The notes beneath the pieces were generated by a model, which saw only the letters and a program-made list of their open reading frames with translations, made no database searches and was not told the origin of the DNA. From NCBI GenBank assembly GCA_017938405.1, contig JAGBBP010000024.1:1-64000 (forward strand): a stretch of 64,000 nucleotides of DNA, read 5' to 3'. Below are positions 42,055 to 49,854 of the stretch, piece after piece. This stretch comes from Lachnospiraceae bacterium (lineage in GTDB: Bacteria > Bacillota > Clostridia > Lachnospirales > Lachnospiraceae). How positions within the stretch are numbered: the stretch's first letter is position 1; every line of letters starts with the position of its first letter. A program made the position numbers and the translations under genes.

Positions 42055-43620
42055 TTATCCCGCCTTTTCTTCCTTCAACCGTTCGAACACAATCTCTGTT
42101 GTTACAAAGATGGCATCCCGTTCCAACCCCGCAATCTGATGTACCAGTTCTTCCGCCTCCGGTTTCATAATAAGCCGGAACTTCAAACCGGCATATTTTT
42201 GCATGGCCGGTTCCTTTAACATCTCCGCAAGGATTCCTTCAAAAAACGTATCCTGCTTTTTTCGGATTTGTTCCAAATCGTAGTCTTTCTTTTGACAAAT
42301 ATGTACCAAAAACGAATAATAATCGCTATTCTTAAAAATACCGTCAAAGAACTTGAGCTCCAGTTTCCGGTTCAGCGTAGACAAAGGCACCTGCTCCGAT
42401 GCCGTAAGCTCTTCAAATAAGGTTCTTACGATGGCGCCGTAGTTTCCGGAAATACGCTCCTCTTCAATCTCATCCTCAAAACGGTACATCTCTTCCTTTG
42501 CCTCTCCCAAAACCTCGGCGGTCTCTCCTGCCTCGGCCGGAAGGGAAAGAAGCTCATCCGTCTGCAAAAGTGAAAATTGCTTTTGCAGTTTCGGGAATAA
42601 CAGCGGTTCCACCAAATGGGAAAGTAACGTCACATCCTGCGCTTCCTCCGCCGCTGCCACAAAGGCACGGAAATCAAAGGCGCCTCGCAGTCTGCTGTAT
42701 TTATATTTGTGAATCATTTCATCGGCGCGCACCTGCAAATCCATACAATCGGAAAGCAGTTCCCCGTGATTCGCCATGGCTTTCTTAAGCTCTGTCTCCA
42801 GCTGGTAAATGCCCCGGAGTGACTCCATATCCTTTGCACCCTCAGCGGTTTCTTCTGCCTTTGCCCGGGCCCGTTCCATTAACTCCATATTGTGGGAAAA
42901 CAGCTTCTGCTCCTCGGAAAACCAGCGCATTCCGGTCTGATTAAACTCCTCCAGTGCCTTCACGCCGTCAAACACATTACTTCCCAAAAGGGCAAGTACT
43001 TCTCTTTTCTGAAGACGCAACCGGTTTACTTCACTGTTAATCCTGCGGATCACGTCAATACCGCCCTTAAAGTTTTTCGTATGAATCATTTTCTCCAGCA
43101 AAATCTGCTGGATGTTGATTTTGCTTTCATCCCGGATCTCTTTTGTATCCAGATAAAATTCAATGGCATCCGCCGTTACGGTATAAAGTACCGTATTGCC
43201 GGAAAGGGTGGCATCGATTAATTTCATACGCACGGAAGCCTTCGCCTTTTTCACCGGATCGAAATACTCCATCACAAAAGGCTTTCCGTCGTTTTTTAAT
43301 TTGTCGAAAATATAATCCACCAGTTCCTTTTCTTCCTCCGACTGTAATACCAGGGAGAAATCCCGGATTAAAACACCTGAAATAAAGGAAGCGATTTCCG
43401 GATACTGAACCGCCCGGTCGTTAAACTGATTCTCTTCAATAAAAAAACGAAGCACCGCCAGGGTAATATATCCCATGTCAAGGAAGGAATACTTTCCTTC
43501 CTTAAACAAATGAAACGCGGTATTTTGGAGACAGAAGAACGGATAATACCGCCGCAGATTCCGCATACGGTCATTATGAAAATCTATGATATCATGCAGC
43601 ATCTGATAGGTGCCGTCCAT
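42055..43620 (-). CDS. Kleisin-like subunit, JetA/MksF type (DUF5716-like)
   Basis: 521 residues. N-terminal winged-helix-like part (RRYYPFFCLQNTAFHLFKEGKYSFLDMGYITLAVLRFF), a middle helical region with coiled coil (residues about 195-300), and a C-terminal domain ending VTTEIVFERLKEEK. The order N-terminal winged helix, coiled coil, C-terminal winged helix matches MksF/JetA kleisins linking the two SMC heads. AAGGAGG precedes the ATG. It lies 33 bp after the Crp-like-fold gene and one base before the JetB-like gene. Confidence 0.75.
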   Translation of the reverse strand: MDGTYQMLHDIIDFHNDRMRNLRRYYPFFCLQNTAFHLFKEGKYSFLDMGYITLAVLRFFIEENQFNDRAVQYPEIASFISGVLIRDFSLVLQSEEEKELVDYIFDKLKNDGKPFVMEYFDPVKKAKASVRMKLIDATLSGNTVLYTVTADAIEFYLDTKEIRDESKINIQQILLEKMIHTKNFKGGIDVIRRINSEVNRLRLQKREVLALLGSNVFDGVKALEEFNQTGMRWFSEEQKLFSHNMELMERARAKAEETAEGAKDMESLRGIYQLETELKKAMANHGELLSDCMDLQVRADEMIHKYKYSRLRGAFDFRAFVAAAEEAQDVTLLSHLVEPLLFPKLQKQFSLLQTDELLSLPAEAGETAEVLGEAKEEMYRFEDEIEEERISGNYGAIVRTLFEELTASEQVPLSTLNRKLELKFFDGIFKNSDYYSFLVHICQKKDYDLEQIRKKQDTFFEGILAEMLKEPAMQKYAGLKFRLIMKPEAEELVHQIAGLERDAIFVTTEIVFERLKEEKAG

Positions 43621-43653
43621 ACTGTACCTCCTTCCGGCGATTCTTCCCGCTCC

Positions 43654-45933
43654 TTAGTGGTCGCGGTAATACGCCAATGTATCGATTAATTCCTGCGGCA
43701 GCTCGATGCCGTTCTTTGTAAGGGCGTGATGTCGAAGCTCCGTCTCTCTTAACTTCTTTGCATTTTCTCTTCTGTGTCGTGCCATTGCATCTTCAAAGGC
43801 CGGTTGCTGTACCAGCTGGGCACGAATCTTTGCCTCAAACGGACAATAGGTTGCCAGAATTTCTCTTGCCACCTTATTTAACTTCATGGCACCGTTTACC
43901 TCGTTCTTCATCCACATCTCGTAATCCATGGCAAAGACTTCACGGTAATTGTTCTTACCCTTCTGCAACTGGGCCTTTACCCGCTCCTTCCGTTCCTCGG
44001 AAATATCGCGGTTCTTTTTATAGTACATCAAATAATCGGTATATTCGGACGTAAGGGACTTAATCTGGATATTATTCCATGCAGCACCCTGTACGGTACG
44101 GCAAAGTTCCCAACGATATCTTCCGCAAACGCGAATCATCAAATCCTCCACAGAAACTTCCGCAAACATCGGAAGCAGGAAGCGTCCCGGCGTATCTCTC
44201 CTGCGGCAACTGATATCCTGCCACAAAATGCTCTTGCTACCCATGGTCGGGAATAAAATAATATCCGGCAATACCTCTGCCATCTTGTACTCTTTCTCGA
44301 TTCCCAATTCCTTGTTCATATATAAGAATTCGCGATAGAACAGGGAATAATCCATTCCCCGCAGCTTGTCCACCGCTGCCTGCACCGTAGCTTTGGATAA
44401 AAAGCTGCGTTCCGGACCGCCCGCCAAAAGCTCCTCATATAAGAACGGAACGAAAATACTGAGCTGTCCGTTTACCAGACGATGATTGTAACGGAACAAA
44501 TTCTGAATTTCATAATGCAGACGTTCGTCATAATCCTTAACCTTCGCCTTCTCCTCTTCCTCCGTAATCTGACCGCTCTTTCTAAGATCACGTAACATCT
44601 CCGTATATTCCTGATCAAACTCGTTCTTGGAAGGCTCTCTTTTCCCTTCGTATACCCAGGAAAGCCATTCTCTTACGGTAAAGATATGGCATCCGTCCTT
44701 CTCCTTGGTTACCGGTTCCAGTTCCAGCTTCTCCAGTTCCAGCATCTGACTGCGGGAAACCAAAGTCTCGTCTATAAAACCGAAATCCAAAAACATACGA
44801 ATCGGAAGCGGGATTTCTTCCTCCGCCAGGCCGTATGTCTTTCTGAAAATCGACTCATACAACTGGTAAAAACCGTCTGCCAACTGTCTTCTCAACCGGC
44901 GCGCATCATCTTCGGTGGAAGTCTTATCTTCCATTGCCGCAAAACGACGCAGTAAAGCTGTATATTCGTTTGCCATTTCTTCCGAAACGCCAGCCAGCGA
45001 AAAAATCTGCTCCAGGGTATGATTGCAAGGGTCTTCCCCCTCCACCGCCGGACCTGCGTTCTGTTTCCTTGCCAGACGCTTCTTTTCATGAGTCTCAATC
45101 GGCTCCCCGGCGTATTTTTTAAACAATACCGCCAATTCTTCCAATTTCTTTTCCACAATATCCCGCAACAGCACCGCCGTCTTTTTCGTTTCTTCCGTTG
45201 CTCCCTTCCCTTCCAGGTTGCTCAAATAGAAAAACAAATTATCCGCGCCGCCGTTCATCAATACAGCACCCTGTCGTCGCAGGAAATTTCCTTGTGTCTC
45301 ACATTCTCCGAACAACCAGCGGATAATGTCCGTCTGCTCTTCAATGTGACGCATGGCAACGGTAACACCACAGGAAAAATAATTCTTCTGCACTTCCGCT
45401 CCGATTTTGGCGGACTCCAGATAATAGGAAAGCCACTCCGGCATCTCCGAAACGGAAAACTCGGATTTTCCGTTCCCCGGCATATCTGCCGCACGTAATT
45501 CTTCTGCCTTGCATCGGGCACAATACTGACGGTATACTTCCGCAATTACCCCCGGCAATACCTTTGCCGCCTGCACATACGCACTCCATCCTGCATACAG
45601 TTCCGTAATAAAACGTCCCAATGTGGCCGTCACCCGGCCTGCATATTCTTTATTGCCTTCCAATACCGTCTGCAAATCCTCCCGGGACTTTACCGGAAGA
45701 GCATACACCGTCATATCCTCCGTTGCAACGCACTCCGCATTGTAACTGCCGGTATACATATCCCAAATACCGAGGAAATCCCCGCTTACTATCGGCAACG
45801 CAACATTGGAATTTTGCAGAACCGCGCTTCCTTTTAACACCACAAAAATACCGTCTGCGGACATTCCTTCTCCAAATAACGTCTCGCCCTTCGGTATCTG
45901 ATTCATTGCATTCATCTTTACTGTAATCGCCAT
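43654..45933 (-). CDS. Crp-like (cNMP-binding fold) N-terminal protein heading the SMC operon
   Basis: 759 residues. Residues 1-110 show the cyclic-nucleotide-binding beta roll (IPKGETLFGEGMSADGIFVVLKGSAVL, GDFLGIWDMYTGSYNAECVATEDMTVYALPV). The phosphate cassette that binds cNMP normally reads FGE...RAA; here it is LGIWDMYTGSYNAEC, lacking both the Glu and Arg, so cNMP binding is doubtful. The remaining 650 residues are helical and not recognised. No DNA-binding domain follows, so it is not a CRP regulator. It begins the operon, about 35 bp downstream of TATACT/TATAGT-like sequence on the minus strand. A sensor or structural role in the SMC complex is inferred from position only. Confidence 0.7.
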   Translation of the reverse strand: MAITVKMNAMNQIPKGETLFGEGMSADGIFVVLKGSAVLQNSNVALPIVSGDFLGIWDMYTGSYNAECVATEDMTVYALPVKSREDLQTVLEGNKEYAGRVTATLGRFITELYAGWSAYVQAAKVLPGVIAEVYRQYCARCKAEELRAADMPGNGKSEFSVSEMPEWLSYYLESAKIGAEVQKNYFSCGVTVAMRHIEEQTDIIRWLFGECETQGNFLRRQGAVLMNGGADNLFFYLSNLEGKGATEETKKTAVLLRDIVEKKLEELAVLFKKYAGEPIETHEKKRLARKQNAGPAVEGEDPCNHTLEQIFSLAGVSEEMANEYTALLRRFAAMEDKTSTEDDARRLRRQLADGFYQLYESIFRKTYGLAEEEIPLPIRMFLDFGFIDETLVSRSQMLELEKLELEPVTKEKDGCHIFTVREWLSWVYEGKREPSKNEFDQEYTEMLRDLRKSGQITEEEEKAKVKDYDERLHYEIQNLFRYNHRLVNGQLSIFVPFLYEELLAGGPERSFLSKATVQAAVDKLRGMDYSLFYREFLYMNKELGIEKEYKMAEVLPDIILFPTMGSKSILWQDISCRRRDTPGRFLLPMFAEVSVEDLMIRVCGRYRWELCRTVQGAAWNNIQIKSLTSEYTDYLMYYKKNRDISEERKERVKAQLQKGKNNYREVFAMDYEMWMKNEVNGAMKLNKVAREILATYCPFEAKIRAQLVQQPAFEDAMARHRRENAKKLRETELRHHALTKNGIELPQELIDTLAYYRDH

Positions 45934-46000
45934 AATTCAACCCCGCTGTAATAAAATCATTCCACTATACAGTATACTCCTTTTTCGTCATAAAAGAAAG

Positions 46001-46621
46001 CTATTTTTCAATCTTCTTGCCATTCTTCCTTAATTCCCGAAAAAACTCCTGTAACAGGTCGCTGCACTCCTTTTCCAAAACATTTTTTGTAAAATCCACC
46101 CTATGATTCAGCCCCGGTACATGAAACAAATTCAGCACCGAACCGGCGCAGCCCGCTTTCGGATTCATACATCCCGCAACCACTCTCGGAATCCGCGCCT
46201 GCACAATGGCACCGGCACACATGGGACAAGGCTCCAGCGTCACATAAAGGGTACACTCCTCCAACCGCCAGTCCTCCAAAACCTTGCTTGCCTTTTTGAT
46301 TACCGCAATTTCCGCATGGGCCAAGGTTGTTTTGTCGGTATTCCGTCGGTTATAGCCTCTTGCGATTACGGTTCCGTCCTTTACCAAAACGCAGCCGATG
46401 GGAACTTCCGAAAGCTTCGCCGCCTTTTTCGCCAGACGCAGGGCCTCCCGCATAAATTTCTCATCTTCTTTTCGCTGTGCCTCCTGCGCTTGAGTACGTG
46501 TGGCAGCTTCCTTTGCCTCTTTTTCTTCCCGTGCTTTTTGTCTCCGTAAAAAAGCCCGTTCCTTCGCTTCTTTATCCCGGAGTCTCGTCTGCTCCGGACT
46601 CTGCTTTTCCTTGTTCTCCAT
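46001..46621 (-). CDS. tadA: tRNA adenosine(34) deaminase TadA with N-terminal extension
   Basis: 206 residues. Converts wobble adenosine to inosine in tRNA-Arg. The deaminase domain (about 55-200) has the zinc/catalytic HAEIAVI (His, Glu) and PCPMCAGAI (two Cys), plus VPIGCVLVKDG. Residues 1-54 are a highly charged Lys/Glu/Arg extension absent from standard TadA of about 150 residues. The start at 46621 is supported by GAGGAG upstream, overlapping the GNAT stop; an alternative start is the Met beginning MREALRLA. Inosine-34 editing is essential in most bacteria. Confidence 0.9.
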   Translation of the reverse strand: MENKEKQSPEQTRLRDKEAKERAFLRRQKAREEKEAKEAATRTQAQEAQRKEDEKFMREALRLAKKAAKLSEVPIGCVLVKDGTVIARGYNRRNTDKTTLAHAEIAVIKKASKVLEDWRLEECTLYVTLEPCPMCAGAIVQARIPRVVAGCMNPKAGCAGSVLNLFHVPGLNHRVDFTKNVLEKECSDLLQEFFRELRKNGKKIEK

Positions 46622-47410
46622 TTAGCACTCCTCTGTCTTATAATACTCCCGCTCTTCCTCTGTTTGAAATCCCAGCTTCCGGTACAAACGCTCTGCCGGT
46701 TCGTTTTGGGAAGACACCTGCAGACGCATCATTGCCTCCTCGTTTCCCACATATTCTTTGGCAATCTCCCGAAGCAACCGGGTCGCCCTTCCGGTTCTGC
46801 GGAACTCCTCCTTTGTCTTTAGCCCGAACAAATAACATCCGCCACCTCCCGCCATAGGAAGAATCCGGCAGGACGTCGTCTCCTGCCCGTCCGCCTCCAG
46901 ACTGTAGCACAGCGTCCCGTCCGCCTCCGGTGCCGGTTCTTTCCGGACCGTTACCGCCGATTGTTCCTTATCCTTTTCTCCCGTCCCCGCCAGCACACTC
47001 ATTTTTACGGACAGCATATATTCCGACCACTCGTAGGTAAACCGTATTCCTTTTATTTTATCAAGTAAAAAACCGTATCTCGGATTTCGTACCGTATGCA
47101 GGCATTCCACGTCGATTTTCTTACACTCCCGCAGCGCCCTTTGATACAACAAAGACAACCCTTCTTCCGTCTCCGAAAACTCCGCTATTGTAATCTCACC
47201 CCTGGTCTCATCCGGGAAAAACACCGTAAGCAATGCCTTCGGATTTCGCCTGCTTCCGTAAAAAAAGAAACAATCCGCATCCGACAAAGCATTCATTTCT
47301 CCCTCCAAAAAAAGGGCAGCCGACACGTTGCCCCGCGCCTTTGCTTCCTCTGTTCTTTTTTGCAAACGTCTTTGCTCCCACCGATACAATCTTCGCGCCA
47401 TTTTTATCAT
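46622..47410 (-). CDS. GNAT family N-acetyltransferase
   Basis: 262 residues from the ATG at 47410 (GGAG ten bases upstream); the upstream in-frame extension overlaps the promoter and is unlikely. The GNAT acetyl-CoA site is at the C-terminus: RRTGRATRLLREIAKEY (Q/RxxGxG/A-like), then LQVSSQNEPAERLYRKLGFQTEEEREYYK. The N-terminal half appears to be a degenerate second GNAT lobe. Substrate unknown. tadA follows immediately, so they are co-transcribed. Confidence 0.8.
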   Translation of the reverse strand: MIKMARRLYRWEQRRLQKRTEEAKARGNVSAALFLEGEMNALSDADCFFFYGSRRNPKALLTVFFPDETRGEITIAEFSETEEGLSLLYQRALRECKKIDVECLHTVRNPRYGFLLDKIKGIRFTYEWSEYMLSVKMSVLAGTGEKDKEQSAVTVRKEPAPEADGTLCYSLEADGQETTSCRILPMAGGGGCYLFGLKTKEEFRRTGRATRLLREIAKEYVGNEEAMMRLQVSSQNEPAERLYRKLGFQTEEEREYYKTEEC

Positions 47411-47438
47411 ATTACACCGACTCCTTCTATCTATAAAA

Positions 47439-47467
47439 ATCATAGCATATACCGAAAAAAAAGCCAA
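47439..47467 (-). promoter_or_regulatory. Promoter of the GNAT-tadA operon
   Basis: On the minus strand TTGGCT (47462-47467) and TATGAT (47439-47444), 17-bp spacer, about 30 bp before the GNAT start. Confidence 0.65.
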
Positions 47468-47504
47468 TAAAAAAGAAATATTTTCTTAAACTTTACACCG
47501 CTTC

Positions 47505-47533
47505 TTGCAGTTCAAAAATTTTTGTGCTATTCT
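47505..47533 (+). promoter_or_regulatory. Promoter of the LTA-synthase-like gene
   Basis: TTGCAG (47505-47510) and TATTCT (47528-47533), 17-bp spacer, divergent from the GNAT-tadA promoter. Confidence 0.6.
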
Positions 47534-47571
47534 ATACAAAGTTCATGTTAACAGGTTTTATGGGAGGGATT

Positions 47572-49725
47572 ATGAACACAATTCGTTTTAAAAGTTTTCT
47601 GCACAAGTTATGGATACAATTTCGTTTATTTATAACCGAGTGTCTTCCTCTGGCAATCTTGCTTCATCTTTGTATTGAGGCATTTTCCAGAGAGTCCGTT
47701 GTTTTACCTTTTTTTTATCTGATACAGTCGCCTCTTGTGTTTCTTTACAACACGTTGCTGATTTGCGTTACCCTTTCCCTTTCCTTTTTCTTTAAGAGAC
47801 GAAAGTTCGCACGCTTTTTCATTGCTGCCCTGTGGCTGGCCGTGGGAATTACAGACTTTGTATTACTGCAATTCCGTACCACCCCGTTTACCGCCGTGGA
47901 TTTGTTACTGTTGGATTCGGCGTTCTCCATCATGGGACACTACCTTTCCGTCTTCCAGATTATTCTGGTCGCTGTGGCCTTTCTCCTGGTCGTCGGAATC
48001 GGAGTGTATTTGTTTTTGCATACCAAAAAGGCCTCCCGTGGCACTTCTCCCCTTTACGCCGGTCTGGTTTTCGGACTACTGCTTCTTTGCGGTATTTTTT
48101 CCACAAAGCTGCTTACTTCCTGTAAAATCGTGGAAAGCAATTTCGGAAACTTAGCCCAAGGCTTTCATAAAAACGGATTACCTTACTGCTTTTTTACCAG
48201 TATTTTCGATACCGGTATTTCCAAACCGGCGTCCTACTCCGAAGACGAAATCGACCGTATCGTTTCCACCATTACCGGTTCTCCTTCCTCTTCCGGAGGA
48301 ATAACACCTACACCTACCCCGGAAAATTCGCCGTCCGCCGCGCCGGAGGACCCGTCCGTTACACCGGATGTACCTACGTCTACACTTGCTCCCACGGCTC
48401 CTCCGGAAGATGTCCCGCTCCTCCCGACGGAACATCCGAATTTTATCTTTTTACAATTGGAGTCCTTTTTTGACCCGACCCATATTTCCGGAGCGGAATT
48501 TTCCTCCGATCCGGTTCCTACCTTCCGTCGCTTGAAAGAGCACTATTCGTCCGGTTTTTTGACCGTGCCGTCCATCGGTGCGGGCACCGCAAATACGGAA
48601 TTTGAACTGCTGACCGGAATCAGTCTGGACTTTTTCGGGCCGGGGGAATATCCGTATAAAACCGTATTAAAGGATACTGTATGCGAAAGTATTGCGTATA
48701 ACCTTTCTGCCCTGGGGCTCACGGCTCATGCCATTCATAATAACGACGGCACCTTTTATAACCGTCATGAAGTGTTTTCCCGATTGGGTTTTCACACCTT
48801 TACGCCCATTGAATACATGGGCACCTATACAACCACCCCGTTAGGCTGGGCAAAGGACAGTATATTAACGGAACAGATTGCAACCGCTCTTTCTTCCACG
48901 GAAGGACAGGATTTTATTTACACGATTTCCGTGCAAGGGCACGGTGCTTATCCGGAAACCGCAATTTTGGAAGACCCGGCCATTGACATTCTTGCTCTGC
49001 CGGAAGAATTAAAGGAATCCTATTACGAATTTCTGTATTTTACAAATCAATTGTACGAAATGGATTGCTTTTTGAATGAGCTGACAACCTTTCTGGAGGA
49101 CCATCCGGAAGAAGTGGTTTTGGTTTTATACGGAGACCACCTTCCGACCTTTCCCTTTACGGATGAACTGCTGACAAACGGGTCCGTCTTTGAAACCGAG
49201 TATGTTATTTGGACCAATCACCCGGAAAAAACGCCGATTGACAGGGATGTAGAAGCATATGAACTTTCCGCCCATGTTTTGAACTTATACGACATTCACG
49301 AAGGATTGCTTACCCGGTTCCACCAAACCCAGACAGACGCTCCGACTTATCTTTCGGACATGGAGCTTCTGGCTTATGATATGTTATACGGAGATTTAGA
49401 AAGCTTTGACGGCAAACTTCCTTATACCGCAACGGAATTACAATTCGGCCTGCATCCGATTATTCTCCGTTCCGCACATGTTCAGAGCAAAATAGAAGAC
49501 ACCTACTGTCTGTATATAAACGGTGAAGGCTTTACCCCGTACAGTATTGTTTATATCAACGACGAACCGTATAACACCACCTATATTAATCCGCAATTGC
49601 TTTCCGTTTCCGATTTTGACCCGGAGGACACCCTTACCGTTTGCGTAGCGCAGGTAGGAAACGATTCCCATCCTCTCTCCTTTACCGAGGCCATTACACT
49701 CTTTCTCCCGGAAGAGCATTCCTAA
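47572..49725 (+). CDS. LTA synthase family sulfatase-fold transferase
   Basis: 717 residues from the ATG at 47572 (GGGAGGG upstream). Four or five N-terminal transmembrane helices (to about residue 180) are followed by a Ser/Thr/Pro linker and an extracellular sulfatase-fold domain (about 285-590): PNFIFLQLESFFDPTHI (metal site), GAGTANTEFELLTG (Thr nucleophile region), HNNDGTFYNRHEVFSRLGF, VQGHGAYPETA and LYGDHLPTF. The family includes lipoteichoic acid synthases and other phosphoglycerol transferases. A final IPT-like strand domain (about 620-715) is unusual. The exact polymer made is not decidable from sequence. Confidence 0.85.
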   Translation: MNTIRFKSFLHKLWIQFRLFITECLPLAILLHLCIEAFSRESVVLPFFYLIQSPLVFLYNTLLICVTLSLSFFFKRRKFARFFIAALWLAVGITDFVLLQFRTTPFTAVDLLLLDSAFSIMGHYLSVFQIILVAVAFLLVVGIGVYLFLHTKKASRGTSPLYAGLVFGLLLLCGIFSTKLLTSCKIVESNFGNLAQGFHKNGLPYCFFTSIFDTGISKPASYSEDEIDRIVSTITGSPSSSGGITPTPTPENSPSAAPEDPSVTPDVPTSTLAPTAPPEDVPLLPTEHPNFIFLQLESFFDPTHISGAEFSSDPVPTFRRLKEHYSSGFLTVPSIGAGTANTEFELLTGISLDFFGPGEYPYKTVLKDTVCESIAYNLSALGLTAHAIHNNDGTFYNRHEVFSRLGFHTFTPIEYMGTYTTTPLGWAKDSILTEQIATALSSTEGQDFIYTISVQGHGAYPETAILEDPAIDILALPEELKESYYEFLYFTNQLYEMDCFLNELTTFLEDHPEEVVLVLYGDHLPTFPFTDELLTNGSVFETEYVIWTNHPEKTPIDRDVEAYELSAHVLNLYDIHEGLLTRFHQTQTDAPTYLSDMELLAYDMLYGDLESFDGKLPYTATELQFGLHPIILRSAHVQSKIEDTYCLYINGEGFTPYSIVYINDEPYNTTYINPQLLSVSDFDPEDTLTVCVAQVGNDSHPLSFTEAITLFLPEEHS

Positions 49726-49753
49726 AACATAAATATTTTCATCATTTTCTGAG

Positions 49754-49790
49754 AAGCCAACCGCAATAAATGGGTGGCTTTTCTTTTTAT
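49754..49790 (+). terminator. Terminator after the LTA-synthase-like gene
   Basis: AAGCCA and TGGCTT stem with TTTTCTTTTT following. Confidence 0.8.
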
Positions 49791-49809
49791 AATATGATAA
49801 AATGATAAT

Positions 49810-49824
49810 TGTAAGCGCTTTCTA
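49810..49824 (+). promoter_or_regulatory. cre-like/LacI-type operator before the xylanase
   Basis: TGTAAGCGCTTTCTA resembles the catabolite-responsive element (TGWAARCGYTWNCA) and other LacI-family operators, 30 bp before the xylanase start. It suggests carbon catabolite or sugar-specific control. An A/T-rich TATAAT-like region (49789-49805) lies immediately upstream. Confidence 0.55.
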
Positions 49825-49854
49825 CGTTCACTTTATTTTTAAGGAGGTTTACCC

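Noticed and set aside
34984..45933. Classic Wadjet anti-plasmid system
   Set aside because: The JetD nuclease is missing and two unrelated genes are in the operon, so only the JetA-B-C-like core is claimed.
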